Positions 8,531-17,094 of a stretch of DNA of 64,000 nucleotides are shown here, piece by piece; position 1 is the first letter of the stretch, and the number at the start of each line of letters is the position of its first letter. The DNA lies in contig NZ_VHQG01000004.1 in NCBI RefSeq assembly GCF_006517435.1, positions 372,001 through 436,000 of the forward strand, written 5' to 3'. Under the pieces are notes generated by a model. The model was not told where the DNA came from. It ran no database searches and saw only the letters and a list, made by a program, of their open reading frames with translations. Made by a program: the position numbers and the translations under genes. Source of the stretch: Schumannella soli (lineage in GTDB: Bacteria; Actinomycetota; Actinomycetes; Actinomycetales; Microbacteriaceae).

Positions 8531-9673
8531 ATGGCTCGACGCATCCAGGCCGCGCTCGCCGTGGCGACCCTCGCCGGCCTCGCCCTCAGCGCCTGCGCCC
8601 CCACCGACCCCGCTCCCGCCAGCCCCGCGCCGACTCCCCCGGCCACCACCGCCCCCGCCGGATACACCGTTCCGACTGGCGAGCCGACCGTGCTCGCCAG
8701 CGGCCTCGACACCCCCTGGTCGATCGTGCGGCTCAGCACCGGCCAGACCCTCATCAGCGAACGCGACAGCGGCGAGATCGTGCAGGTGCGCCCCGACGGC
8801 AAGGTCGCGTCGATCGGCAAGGTGCCCGGTGTCGTGCACCAGGGCGAGGGCGGACTGCTCGGCCTCGCCGAGCACGACGACGGCGGGATGCGCTGGCTCT
8901 ACGCCTACATCACCACCCAGAACGACAACCGCATCGTGCGCATGCCCCTCGGCGACGAGCTCGGGCTGGGCACACCCCAGATCGTGCTCAAGGGCCTCGC
9001 GAAGGCCTCCAACCACGACGGCGGACGGATCGCGTTCGGGCCCGACGGCCTGCTCTACGCGACCGTCGGCGACGCGGGCGAGCCCGCCCGGGCGCAGGAC
9101 CGCACCTCGCTCAACGGCAAGATCCTGCGCATGACGCCGACCGGCGGGGTGCCCGACGGCAACCCCTTCGACAACTCGCTCGTCTACTCGATCGGCCACC
9201 GCAACCCGCAGGGCCTCGCCTGGGACGCGAGCGGCCAGCTCTACGCCGCCGAGTTCGGGCAGGACACCTGGGACGAGTTCAACCGAATCCAGCCCGGCAA
9301 GAACTACGGCTGGCCGATCGTCGAAGGCCAGGGCGGCAAGCGCGGCTACGTCGACCCGCTGCTGCAGTGGAAGACCGACGACGCCAGCCCCAGCGGACTC
9401 GCCTACGTCGGCGGCACCTTCTATCTCGCCGCGCTCAAGGGCCAGCGGCTCTGGTCGATCCAGCCCGACGACCTCGGCCGAGGATGGACGCAGGCGACCG
9501 GCGCCGTCGGAACAGCCTGGTACGAGGGCGAGTACGGACGCATCCGCGACGCCGTGCCCGGCCCCGACGGCACGCTCTGGATCATCACGAACAACACCGA
9601 CGGCCGCGGCTCGCCGAAGTCGGGCGACGACAAGCTGCTGCAGGTGAGCCTGACCGCGCAGGGCGCGGGCTGA
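8531..9673 (+). CDS. PQQ-dependent sugar dehydrogenase-like lipoprotein (GSDH/sorbosone dehydrogenase family)
   Basis: Surface lipoprotein with a six-bladed beta-propeller related to soluble PQQ glucose dehydrogenase and Asd/YliI-type aldose dehydrogenases, which oxidise sugars outside the membrane. The lipobox is LALSAC (Cys at residue 22 after MARRIQAALAVATLAGLA), followed by a Pro/Ala linker. Family motifs: GLDTPWSIVRL, VVHQGEGGLLGLAEH, NHDGGRIAFGPDGLLYATVGD (catalytic region), SIGHRNPQGLAWD and GKNYGWP. The ATG at 8531 is chosen because the signal peptide begins there and TACCGT ends 6 nt upstream (leaderless pattern); a GTG at 8447 would add 28 residues. No PQQ biosynthesis genes are in the window. 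The stop overlaps the next ATG (TGATG). Confidence 0.85.
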   Translation: MARRIQAALAVATLAGLALSACAPTDPAPASPAPTPPATTAPAGYTVPTGEPTVLASGLDTPWSIVRLSTGQTLISERDSGEIVQVRPDGKVASIGKVPGVVHQGEGGLLGLAEHDDGGMRWLYAYITTQNDNRIVRMPLGDELGLGTPQIVLKGLAKASNHDGGRIAFGPDGLLYATVGDAGEPARAQDRTSLNGKILRMTPTGGVPDGNPFDNSLVYSIGHRNPQGLAWDASGQLYAAEFGQDTWDEFNRIQPGKNYGWPIVEGQGGKRGYVDPLLQWKTDDASPSGLAYVGGTFYLAALKGQRLWSIQPDDLGRGWTQATGAVGTAWYEGEYGRIRDAVPGPDGTLWIITNNTDGRGSPKSGDDKLLQVSLTAQGAG

Positions 9674-10179
9674 TGGCCGACCTCGACCGCGTGCGGCGCT
9701 GGGCCGACGCCCTGATCGCGCTGCACCTCGATCCCGCCGTGTGGACCTTCGCCTTCGACTCGGCGAAGACCCGCGCGGGGCTGTGCGACTACACGCACAA
9801 GCGCATCAGCGTCTCGCGGCACCTCGCCGGGCGCTTCGACGACGACGAGATCCACCAGGTGCTGCTGCACGAGGTCGCGCACGCGCTCGCCGGCCCGCGC
9901 GCCGGGCACGGTCCGCGCTGGAAGGCGACCGCCGCCGAGCTCGGCTACGTCGGGTCGCGCCTGCACAGCGGCGGCGTCGCCGAGGAGCTGGCGCCGTGGA
10001 TCGGCACCTGCCCGGCCGGGCACACGCACTACCGCTATCGCAAGCCCACCCGCGAGCTCTCGTGCGCGAAGTGCTCGCGCCGCTACGACCCGCGCGCGGC
10101 GATCGTCTGGGTGCGCCGAGAGGAGCTGGATGCGCGTCAGGCGGCCGCCGCATCCGTGTCCGGAGCGGCGACCGCCTGA
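9673..10179 (+). CDS. SprT-like zinc metalloprotease-domain protein
   Basis: A 168-residue SprT-family protein. The zinc site HEVAH (HExxH, about residue 64) lies in VLLHEVAHALAGPRAGHG, with a further His in GHGPRWKATA. The C-terminal part is a zinc-ribbon-like region with CPAGHTHYRYR and CAKCSRRY, as in SprT proteins. Relatives include Spartan, which digests DNA-protein crosslinks; the bacterial role is unknown. It is translationally coupled to the sugar dehydrogenase gene (TGATG overlap) although their functions look unrelated. Confidence 0.85.
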   Translation: MADLDRVRRWADALIALHLDPAVWTFAFDSAKTRAGLCDYTHKRISVSRHLAGRFDDDEIHQVLLHEVAHALAGPRAGHGPRWKATAAELGYVGSRLHSGGVAEELAPWIGTCPAGHTHYRYRKPTRELSCAKCSRRYDPRAAIVWVRREELDARQAAAASVSGAATA

Positions 10180-10203
10180 TCACCGCGGCGCGCGGCCGCG
10201 GCG

Positions 10204-10234
10204 GGAGGTCTCAGGTCAGCTGACCTGGACCTCC
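10204..10234. terminator. Bidirectional hairpin between convergent genes
   Basis: Nested inverted repeat: outer GGAGGT/ACCTCC enclosing a perfect 16-base palindrome centred at about 10219. It lies between the plus-strand SprT-like gene and the minus-strand DUF427 gene and includes the DUF427 stop codon, so its last codons double as the terminator stem. Confidence 0.6.
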
Positions 10235-10518
10235 TTCCAGAAGGCGACGTAGCCGGCGATGTCCTTGCCGACGCGCTGCTCGGCGGTCGGGAAGGGGTGC
10301 GGGTAGGTCCAGGCGCGGTCCTGCAGCCACTCGTCGCCGCTCTTCACGAAGAAGTACTGGCACTCGCCCTTCCAGGGGCAGGTGTAGGGCGTGGGGCTGT
10401 CCTTCAGCAGGTCGCGGTTGACGCTGGCCGGCGGGAAGTAGACGTTGCCCTCGATGTGCAGGACGTCGGCCTCGTCGGCTTCGGCGACGACGACGCCGTT
10501 GATCGTGGCGGTGGGCAT
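10216..10518 (-). CDS. DUF427 domain-containing protein
   Basis: A 100-residue cytosolic protein covering a complete DUF427 domain, recognised by NVYFPPASVNRDLL, TYTCPWKG-like text (PYTCPWKGECQYFFV), the Trp-rich middle and the terminal AGYVAFWKEVQV. The function of the family is unknown; the fold is a small beta-sandwich, and members occur as single genes in most actinobacteria. The ATG at 10518 has GAGGAG at good spacing. It is monocistronic and its 3' end is shared with a hairpin. Confidence 0.9.
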   Translation of the reverse strand: MPTATINGVVVAEADEADVLHIEGNVYFPPASVNRDLLKDSPTPYTCPWKGECQYFFVKSGDEWLQDRAWTYPHPFPTAEQRVGKDIAGYVAFWKEVQVS

Positions 10519-10627
10519 GGGCGCTCCTCAGGTCGTGGGCGGGGGCGCGATCGCGCCTCCGCTGATCGGAACGCTACGCGCGCCGTGCGCCATTCCGCCG
10601 GATGGTGCCGACCGTCGGGGCTCGCGC

Positions 10628-11086
10628 TCAGCTGCGGGCGAGGCGGGCGGTGACGGAGGCGCTGATCAGGTGGCGGGTGGCGTTGCGGAGCGAGCCGTAG
10701 CCGGCGCCGGCGACGGCCGCCTCCGGCGAGCAGTGGTCGATGCCGAGGTCGGCGAGGCGGTCGATGATCGCGCCGGCCGCCAGCAGGTCCTCGACGGCGA
10801 AGCGCAGCGCCCCGGCCTCGGCCGGCTCGCCGGCGGCGACGACGGCGATCGAGACGCGGTCGCCGCGCTCCTCCTGCTTGCGCAGCACGAGGTCGCCGAT
10901 GCGCTCCGCATCCTCGACCCGGGCGGTCTCGAGGCCCGGATGCGCGGGGGTCTCCTGCTCGCCGAGCTGATCGACCCAGACGAGTACGTCCGCGTCGGCG
11001 AGTGCCGCGGCACCGGCCCGGCCCCCGTCGAAGCGCACCTGGTAGGTGGCCTGGGCGGAGGGATGCGAGGTGACGGGCGCACTCAT
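10628..11086 (-). CDS. ComB-like (2-phosphosulfolactate phosphatase-like) protein, short form
   Basis: A 152-residue protein whose C-terminal half reads like 2-phosphosulfolactate phosphatase: ALRFAVEDLLAAGAIIDRLADLGIDHCSPEAAVAGAGY. The start (ATYQVRFDGGRAGAAALADADVLVWVDQLG) matches the usual opening strand and the Asp region. True ComB proteins are about 230 residues, so the central part is missing or much reduced and activity is uncertain. This short form occurs in related actinobacteria as far as I recall. The ATG at 11086 follows TAGCCT by 7 nt, a leaderless arrangement. No other coenzyme M or sulfolactate gene is nearby. Confidence 0.55.
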   Translation of the reverse strand: MSAPVTSHPSAQATYQVRFDGGRAGAAALADADVLVWVDQLGEQETPAHPGLETARVEDAERIGDLVLRKQEERGDRVSIAVVAAGEPAEAGALRFAVEDLLAAGAIIDRLADLGIDHCSPEAAVAGAGYGSLRNATRHLISASVTARLARS

Positions 11087-11141
11087 GATGCCGAGGCTAC
11101 CGACCTCACGGCGACGCCCCGCGCGCCGACGACGCGGGAGG

Positions 11142-11579
11142 TCACCCCGCCGACGGCGCCTCCGCCGGCACGAGCTCGGACGCGCCCATCGCCGCGGCGA
11201 CGAGGGCGAAGTCGTGCGCGCTGAGCTCGACGAGCCCGCGCCGCAGGGCGTAGCCCCAGTTCGGCTTGCTCGTCAGCTCGAGCTCCCCCGCCAGCTCGGC
11301 GATCGGCACCGAGCGCACCCCCTCGACGTAGTCGACCCGGCGACGCCACATCGCCTCGGGCGACTGCCAGGGCGCCCCGTCGGAGACCACGCCGATCGCC
11401 GTGAACTCCTTCAGCGCATCCCCTTCGGGGTAGGCGGTCTTCGGCGAGTAGTAGACGAGCCGATCACCCGGCTCCATGCGGCGCAGGCCCGCGGCCGCAC
11501 CGTGATTCGTCTGCGCGATGCCCATCGCGAGCCCGCGGTGCACGTGCTCGCGCTGCACCACGCCCATCCAGTACCTCAT
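11142..11579 (-). CDS. EVE domain-containing protein (UPF0310 type)
   Basis: A 145-residue single EVE domain, a PUA-like fold that in other proteins reads modified bases in DNA or RNA. Family text: MRYWMGVVQREHVHRGLAMGI at the start, RMEPGDRLVYYSPKTAYPEG, FTAIGVVSDG and WRRRVDYVEGV. The ATG at 11579 has GGGAGG upstream. It is divergent from the SRPBCC gene, 60 bases away. No restriction or modification gene is adjacent, so a defence role is not supported here. Confidence 0.85.
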   Translation of the reverse strand: MRYWMGVVQREHVHRGLAMGIAQTNHGAAAGLRRMEPGDRLVYYSPKTAYPEGDALKEFTAIGVVSDGAPWQSPEAMWRRRVDYVEGVRSVPIAELAGELELTSKPNWGYALRRGLVELSAHDFALVAAAMGASELVPAEAPSAG

Positions 11580-11639
11580 CGGCCGCCTCCCGTTGCTCGC
11601 CTGCCGCGAGTGTGGCGCGCACCGCCGACATCCGGTGGA

Positions 11640-12131
11640 ATGGACCGGGTGAAGGTGCGTCTGAAGTTCGAGCTGCCGTGCACGATCGACGAGGCCTGGG
11701 ACCTGGTGCGCTCGCCGGGAGCCCTCACCGCGGTGTCGCGTCCCTGGCTCGCCTTCGACCCGGTCGAGTCGGCCAGCCTCCCGGACAAGTGGGAGCAGCG
11801 CGCCTACCCGGTCGAGGTGCACGCGCTCTTCGGGCTCGTGCGCGTCGGCGAGCAGACGATCGACGTGAGCTTCCGCGAGAAGGATGCGCTGCGGGTCTTC
11901 GTCGACGACGGCGGCCCGACCGCGGGCGCGCTCACGCTCGTCACGCGGTGGCGGCACCAGATGGCGATCGCGCCCGGCCGCGACGGCGCGACGCTCTTCC
12001 GCGATCAGCTGAGCTTCTCCGCCGGGGCCGCGACGCTGCTCGTCTGGCCGGTGCTCTGGGCGTTCTGGCAGTGGCGCGGGCGCGGCATCCGCCGGCTCGC
12101 GACGCGGATCGCGCGCGACGGCGCGGAGTGA
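11640..12131 (+). CDS. SRPBCC (START-like) family protein
   Basis: A 163-residue protein with an N-terminal SRPBCC signature (VKVRLKFELPCTIDEAWDLVRSPGALTAVSRPWL) and the repeated strand pattern of hydrophobic ligand-binding pockets, ending in a hydrophobic/Trp segment (LLVWPVLWAFWQWRGRGIRRL) that probably is the long C-terminal helix. The ligand is unknown. The ATG at 11640 is used; GTG at 11649 is also possible. It is divergent from the EVE gene. Confidence 0.75.
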   Translation: MDRVKVRLKFELPCTIDEAWDLVRSPGALTAVSRPWLAFDPVESASLPDKWEQRAYPVEVHALFGLVRVGEQTIDVSFREKDALRVFVDDGGPTAGALTLVTRWRHQMAIAPGRDGATLFRDQLSFSAGAATLLVWPVLWAFWQWRGRGIRRLATRIARDGAE

Positions 12132-12363
12132 ACCTGCCGTTCGGCCCGTCAGCCTGATAAGGTCTACAGGTTTGCCGCCATTGAAGCGGCACTCGCGTCG
12201 TAGAACGCATCCCTCTCCGGACAGCACCACCGTCCGGGATCACCGACCAGGTCGGCGCCGATCCCGCACGTCCGGATGACATCGCAGAACGGCGCAACGC
12301 CCGGCCCGGCCTCCGCCGGATCATTCAGGGCGTCCGTTCACCATCGAAAGCAGTAACACCTCT
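12132..12363 (+). promoter_or_regulatory. Structured 5' leader of the DEAD-box helicase gene
   Basis: About 230 nt without a gene. A promoter-like TGATAAGGT lies at about 12155. Downstream are stems GCCGC/GCGGC (12174-12190) and CCGGAC/GTCCGG (12217-12237), then more GC-rich self-complementary sequence. The ATG at 12364 has a poor ribosome binding site (GAAAGCAGTAACACCTCT). DEAD-box helicase genes in bacteria are often controlled through long leaders, for example in cold shock; here this is inference. Confidence 0.45.
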
Positions 12364-14025
12364 ATGTCCACGGACTTCAGCACGCTCGGCGTGCCCTACC
12401 CGCTGATCGAGGCCCTCGCCAAGCAGGGCAAGACCAGCGCCTTCCCCATCCAGGCCGACACCCTGCCCGACACGCTCGCCGGACGCGACGTGCTCGGCCG
12501 CGGCCGCACCGGCTCGGGCAAGACCCTGGCCTTCTCGATCCCGATGGTCGCCCGCCTCGGCACCCGTCTCGCCGGCGGCGCCCGTCGCCCCGGTCGCCCG
12601 CTCGGCCTCGTGCTCGCGCCGACCCGCGAGCTCGCGACCCAGATCGACGCGACGCTCAAGCCGCTCGCCGAGGCCTACGGCCTCACCACGACCACGATCT
12701 TCGGCGGCATCAACCAGAAGCGCCAGGTCGAGGCGCTGCGCGCCGGCGTCGACATCGTCGTCGCCTGCCCCGGTCGTCTCGAAGACCTCATGAAGCAGGG
12801 CTTCGTGCACCTCGACGCCGTCGAGGTCACCGTGATCGACGAGGCCGACCACATGGCCGACCTGGGCTTCCTGCCCGGCGTGACCCGCATCCTGTCGGCG
12901 ACCGGCAGCGAGGGGCAGCGGATGCTGTTCAGCGCCACGCTCGACAACGGCGTCGACAAGCTCGTGCGCCGCTTCCTGCAGAACGAGGTGCTGCACTCGG
13001 TCGACGAGGCCACCTCGCCGGTCGCGGCCATGAGTCACACCGTGTTCCGCGTCGAGAGCGCCGAGGGCAAGACCGAGCTCGTGCAGAAGCTCGCCTCGGG
13101 CACCGGCAAGCGCATCCTCTTCCTGCGCACCAAGCACGCCGCCAAGAAGCTGGCGCAGAAGCTGACCGCCGCGGGCATCCCGGCCGTCGACCTGCACGGC
13201 AACCTCAGCCAGCCGCAGCGCGACCGCAACCTGGCGGCGTTCGGCGGCGGGGATGTGCGCGTGCTCGTCGCGACCGATGTCGCCGCGCGCGGTGTGCACG
13301 TCGACAACGTCGAGCTGGTCGTGCACGTCGACCCGCCGATGGAGCACAAGGCGTACCTGCACCGCTCGGGCCGCACCGCCCGCGCCGGCGCCGAGGGCGC
13401 GGTGGTCACGATCGCGATGCCGAGCCAGATGGACGACCTCAAGAAGCTGCTGCGCAAGGCCGCGATCCAGGTCGAGCCGCAGACCGTCACCGCCGCCTCG
13501 CTCGAGGTGGATGCGCTGGTCGGCGCCGTGGCCGAGTACGTCAAGCCGGCCCCGAAGCCGGAGCGCCAGCAGGGCGGCGGCGGTCGCTCGACCGGCGCGA
13601 ACGCCCAGCGCAAGCGCGCGCTGCGCGAGGAGCGCGACGGCCAGGGCGGCGGCCGTGGCGGTCGCGGTGGACGTGGCGGCTCCGGCCGTGACGGCGGCCG
13701 CGACGGCGCGGGCCGCAGCGGCGACATCGTCGGCTCGGGTCAGGGCCGCGGTCGCGGCCGTGGCGCCGGCGCCGGAACGGGCGCGAAGGCGGCCGCGGGC
13801 GAGCAGCGCCGCGACCGCTCGGGTCGCCCCGACGGCGTGCGCTCGGGCGAGAGCGCGCCGACCAAGACCCAGCACGCCCGTCACGAGGAGGCCGGCCGCG
13901 CCGGCGTCTCGAAGCGCCGCACCGGCCGTCGCGCCGGCGCCGCCGCGGGCTCGACCGGGGGCTCGAAGCTCATGGTCGGCTCGGTTGTGCGTCAGAACGG
14001 CGGAGGCCGCCGCTCGGGTCGTTGA
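12364..14025 (+). CDS. DEAD-box ATP-dependent RNA helicase with Arg/Gly-rich tail
   Basis: A 553-residue RNA helicase of the RhlE/DeaD class, for unwinding structured RNA in ribosome assembly or decay. Motifs in order: Q-motif region (FSTLGVPYPLIEAL), Walker A GRTGSGKT (residues 47-54), PTREL, GG, TPGR variant CPGRLEDL, DEAD (VIDEADHMADLGF), SAT, then in the second RecA domain RILFLRTKHAAKKLA, DVAARGVHVDNV and HRSGRTARAG. From about residue 405 the protein becomes a low-complexity Gly/Arg tail (RGG-like), typical of RNA-binding extensions. A long structured leader precedes it and a strong terminator follows. Confidence 0.95.
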   Translation: MSTDFSTLGVPYPLIEALAKQGKTSAFPIQADTLPDTLAGRDVLGRGRTGSGKTLAFSIPMVARLGTRLAGGARRPGRPLGLVLAPTRELATQIDATLKPLAEAYGLTTTTIFGGINQKRQVEALRAGVDIVVACPGRLEDLMKQGFVHLDAVEVTVIDEADHMADLGFLPGVTRILSATGSEGQRMLFSATLDNGVDKLVRRFLQNEVLHSVDEATSPVAAMSHTVFRVESAEGKTELVQKLASGTGKRILFLRTKHAAKKLAQKLTAAGIPAVDLHGNLSQPQRDRNLAAFGGGDVRVLVATDVAARGVHVDNVELVVHVDPPMEHKAYLHRSGRTARAGAEGAVVTIAMPSQMDDLKKLLRKAAIQVEPQTVTAASLEVDALVGAVAEYVKPAPKPERQQGGGGRSTGANAQRKRALREERDGQGGGRGGRGGRGGSGRDGGRDGAGRSGDIVGSGQGRGRGRGAGAGTGAKAAAGEQRRDRSGRPDGVRSGESAPTKTQHARHEEAGRAGVSKRRTGRRAGAAAGSTGGSKLMVGSVVRQNGGGRRSGR

Positions 14026-14038
14026 CCCGCGCAGCTCC

Positions 14039-14077
14039 GACGAAGGCCTCTGATCCGCTGGATCGGGGGCCTTCGTC
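14039..14077 (+). terminator. Terminator after DEAD-box helicase gene
   Basis: Perfect 10-bp stem GACGAAGGCC / GGCCTTCGTC, 13 bases past the stop codon, followed by GTCATCC. It may also act for the convergent gene ending at 14129. Confidence 0.7.
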
Positions 14078-14128
14078 GTCATCCGCTCCGGGCTCCCCGA
14101 GGCGGACGGCCGGGCGGGTCGCGTCAGG

Positions 14129-14638
14129 TCAGATCCTCGCGTCCTTGACGCTCTGGTCGAGCACGTCGTAGTAGTAGTCGGTCGCGGTGCAGACCGCGAC
14201 ATGGTCGCCGTCAGCCCAGCCGTCTTCGTCGGGGGTCCACGCCCAGCTCTCGAGCGACGAATCCGAGTAGGGGATGCCGACGTAGTCGGTGAGAGCCTGC
14301 GAGCAGAGCGCCCGCGAGAGCTTGTCGACCTTGATGTCGCCCGGGTAGTCGACGCCCTCGAGGGTCACGAGCGCCGTGACCTCGTAGTCGTGCTCGTCGG
14401 AGCAGTCGACGATCGCGGTCTCGATGTCGTCATCCGGCTCGAGGAAGCAGTCGCCGACCTCGAGCTCGTCGAGGGCGGTGTCGTAGTCGGGGTCGACAGA
14501 GCCGCCGGAGCCCGGCGCGCCGCCGCCGCCGAGGGCACGGCCGAGGTCGCGGGCGGTGTCGATCAGCGCGCATCCGCTGAGGGTCGTGACGAGCGTCGCG
14601 GCGGCCAGGGCGGCGATGAGGATGCGGGCGGGGCGCAC
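14129..14638 (-). CDS. Septum-formation-family lipoprotein
   Basis: A 169-residue exported lipoprotein: signal peptide RILIAALAAATLVTTLSGC with lipobox LSGC (Cys 23), a Gly-rich spacer, then the Septum_form-type domain (VGDCFLEPDDD, TAIVDCSDEHDYEVTALV, WAWTPDEDGWADGDHVAVC). The pattern of paired Cys and the VxCxxxHxxEV block is typical of this actinobacterial family, which is linked by name to septum formation but poorly characterised. GTG start at 14638. No division gene is adjacent. Confidence 0.8.
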   Translation of the reverse strand: MRPARILIAALAAATLVTTLSGCALIDTARDLGRALGGGGAPGSGGSVDPDYDTALDELEVGDCFLEPDDDIETAIVDCSDEHDYEVTALVTLEGVDYPGDIKVDKLSRALCSQALTDYVGIPYSDSSLESWAWTPDEDGWADGDHVAVCTATDYYYDVLDQSVKDARI

Positions 14639-14782
14639 GGCGGGTCCGTTCGATCAGGGCGAGCTGACGGGTGAGGCGTCAGCGCGTGGTCGGCGGGCTG
14701 ATCCGCCGACGGTGAGGGAACAGTACGTGAGCACCGCCCAGGAGCGGAAACATGAGCGCGACCCCAGTCCGGGGCGCGGCGC

Positions 14783-16798
14783 TCACACCCGCAGGTCGAG
14801 CCAGCCGACCTCGGCCGGGCTGAGCTCGATCGCGAGCGCGGCGAGCGACGACCGCGTCTCGTCGAGCGTGCGCGGGCCGATCAGCGGGAAGGTCGGGAAG
14901 GGCTGCGCGAGCACGTAGGCCAGCGCGATCGCCGTGGGGGCGACCCCGCGCCGCGCCGCCAGCTCACGCGCGCGACGCAGTCGCTCGAAGTTGCCGTCGC
15001 TGTAGTAGCAGCGCACCAGCTCCGCGTCGCTCGTGTCGGCCGGGTCGGCGCGGGCGAAGAAGCCGCGCGCCTGCGACGACCACGGGAACAACGGCGTCTG
15101 CGTGCGCTCCAGCCACTCCTTGGATGCCGCATCGGTCGCGTGCTCGCAGCCCTCCCACGGCACGTCGAGCGCCTCGGCCAGACCGAAGTGGTTGCTCAGC
15201 ACGGTGAAGCCGCGGCGGCCGTTCGCCTCGGCGTAGGCGCGGGCGGCATCCATGCGCACGGTCGTCCAGTTCGAGCCGCCGAAGGCGCCGATGCGGCCCG
15301 CGCGCCAGTGCTCGTCGAGCACGTCGACGAACTCGCCGACCGGCACCTCGGGGTTGTCGCGATGCAGGAAGTAGAGGTCGGCGCGGTCGGTCTGCAGCCG
15401 GTCGAGGCTCTCGTGCAGCTGACGGCTGACCGACTCGGGGTCGCAGTGCGGGGTGTGCGCGCCCTTGACGATCAGGGCGAGCTCGTCGCGGATGCCGCGC
15501 TGCCGCATCCACTCGCCGACGAGCCGCTCCTGGCGGCCCCGGGCGTAGACCCACGCGGTGTCGAACACGGTTCCGCCGTGCTCGACGAAGTCGTCGAACA
15601 TGACGGCGGCCTGGCGCAGCGTGGTCTGGTTGTCGGCGCCCATCACGAGGCGCGAGAGCGGAACCCGCACCCCCTCGACGCTCGCCATCGGCATCGTGCC
15701 GCGGCTCGCGCGGCGCAGCGGCTCCCCCGCGACGGGCGCGACCGGGGCGTCGGCGCGCTCGCTCGCGTAGACCGCGCCGATGCCGTGGCGCCAGCGCTGC
15801 TCGAGCTGCGCCATCGCGCTGCTGTGCTGCCAAGGCACGAGCGGCGACTCGATCGCACCGGCCGCCGCGGCCTCGGCCAGCGCATCCGCCTCGCCGGCGT
15901 ACTGCGCGAATGGCGGGAAGATCAGCTCCTGCTCGGGGGCTCCGGGCCGCTGCAGCACCGCGGGCACGGGGCGATCGGGATCGGGCGTCCACGGGTCGGG
16001 CAGAGTGAGGATGCCGGCCTCGCCGACCACGCGCACCTGCGACTCGAGCGCGATCGACACGGCGCATTCCAACTGGGCGGTCAGCGTGAGGCCGTCGTCG
16101 TCGGCCGCCGGCAGGGCGACGGTCAGCGCCGCCCACCGGTCGACGCCGTTCTCGTCGGCGTGACCCGCCGTGTCGACGCGCGCCGCGGCGAGCGCCGCCG
16201 CATCGAGGCGGAGACCGGCCGCATCCGCCACCAGGGTGAACGCCGACAGCGTGTAGCAGCCGACGTCGAGCACCCCACCGCCGGCCAGCTCGGGCAGGGT
16301 GATGCGCGAGGGCTCGTCACCGGCTGCGAAGCCGAAGCGAGCGGACACCGAGAGGATGCGGCCCAGCTCGCCGCCGCGCAGCATCCGCTCCAGCGCCCGC
16401 CACTGCGGATGGGCGCGGTGCATGAACGCCTCGAGCAGCACGACGCCGTTCTCGCGGGCCGCCTGCTGCACGGCCATCGTGTGCGCCGGATCGGCGGTGA
16501 GCGGCTTCTCGACCAGCACGTGCTTGCCGGCGCGCGCCGCGCGGATCGCCCACTCGGCGTGCTGCGGATGCGGCGTCGCGACGTAGACCGCATCCACGGC
16601 CGGGTCGGCGAGCAGATCGGCGTAGGAGCCGTGCGGAACCGGCACATCGTCGAACTCGGCCGCGAACTCCCGCGCCCGCGCCAGGTCGCGGCTCGCGATC
16701 GCGACGAACCGGCCCGTCGTGCTCAGCGGCAGCTGCCGTGCGAAGGCGCGGGCGATGCCGCCGGCGCCGATGATCCCCCACCCCACTGTGTCGGTCAT
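14783..16798 (-). CDS. Fusion of Gfo/Idh/MocA oxidoreductase and aldo/keto reductase
   Basis: A 671-residue two-enzyme chain. Residues 1 to about 335 form a Gfo/Idh/MocA NAD(P)-dependent dehydrogenase: VGWGIIGAGGIARAFARQLP (Rossmann), AVYVATPHPQHAEWAIRAARAGKHVLVEKPLT (with the EKP motif), and LDVGCYTLS (catalytic region). From about residue 370 a complete aldo/keto reductase follows: GTVFDTAWVYARGRQERLVGEW, LIVKGAHTPH, DRLQTDRADLYFLHRDNPEVPV, GAFGGSNWT and the C-terminal GPRTLDETRSSLAAL. Both enzyme classes act on sugars, so sequential redox steps on one sugar are plausible. ATG 16798 is preceded by TAGGCT 7 nt upstream (leaderless); the open frame extends further but has no domain. Confidence 0.88.
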   Translation of the reverse strand: MTDTVGWGIIGAGGIARAFARQLPLSTTGRFVAIASRDLARAREFAAEFDDVPVPHGSYADLLADPAVDAVYVATPHPQHAEWAIRAARAGKHVLVEKPLTADPAHTMAVQQAARENGVVLLEAFMHRAHPQWRALERMLRGGELGRILSVSARFGFAAGDEPSRITLPELAGGGVLDVGCYTLSAFTLVADAAGLRLDAAALAAARVDTAGHADENGVDRWAALTVALPAADDDGLTLTAQLECAVSIALESQVRVVGEAGILTLPDPWTPDPDRPVPAVLQRPGAPEQELIFPPFAQYAGEADALAEAAAAGAIESPLVPWQHSSAMAQLEQRWRHGIGAVYASERADAPVAPVAGEPLRRASRGTMPMASVEGVRVPLSRLVMGADNQTTLRQAAVMFDDFVEHGGTVFDTAWVYARGRQERLVGEWMRQRGIRDELALIVKGAHTPHCDPESVSRQLHESLDRLQTDRADLYFLHRDNPEVPVGEFVDVLDEHWRAGRIGAFGGSNWTTVRMDAARAYAEANGRRGFTVLSNHFGLAEALDVPWEGCEHATDAASKEWLERTQTPLFPWSSQARGFFARADPADTSDAELVRCYYSDGNFERLRRARELAARRGVAPTAIALAYVLAQPFPTFPLIGPRTLDETRSSLAALAIELSPAEVGWLDLRV

Positions 16799-17094
16799 GG
16801 TCACCAGCCTAGGGAGCGCGCCCGCCTCCGCGTCGGAGCCGAGCGGCTCGCCGAGCGGTCGCGCCGGTCGGACCATCGGCCATCGGCACCGCAGGGAGAG
16901 CCGGCCGCTCGACGGGGTGGCTGGCTCTTCGCGTCGACCGGGATGCGCGAACTCGCGGCGTGCACCCGGACGCGAGATCTCGTGGGCGCTGGCCAAGCTG
17001 ATAAACAGCTGAGTTTCTGTGCCATACTCATCTCCGCGCGCAGGCGCGCCCCCTCCGAAAGCGGTATCAGGGACCGCGAGAACGGCACATCATC

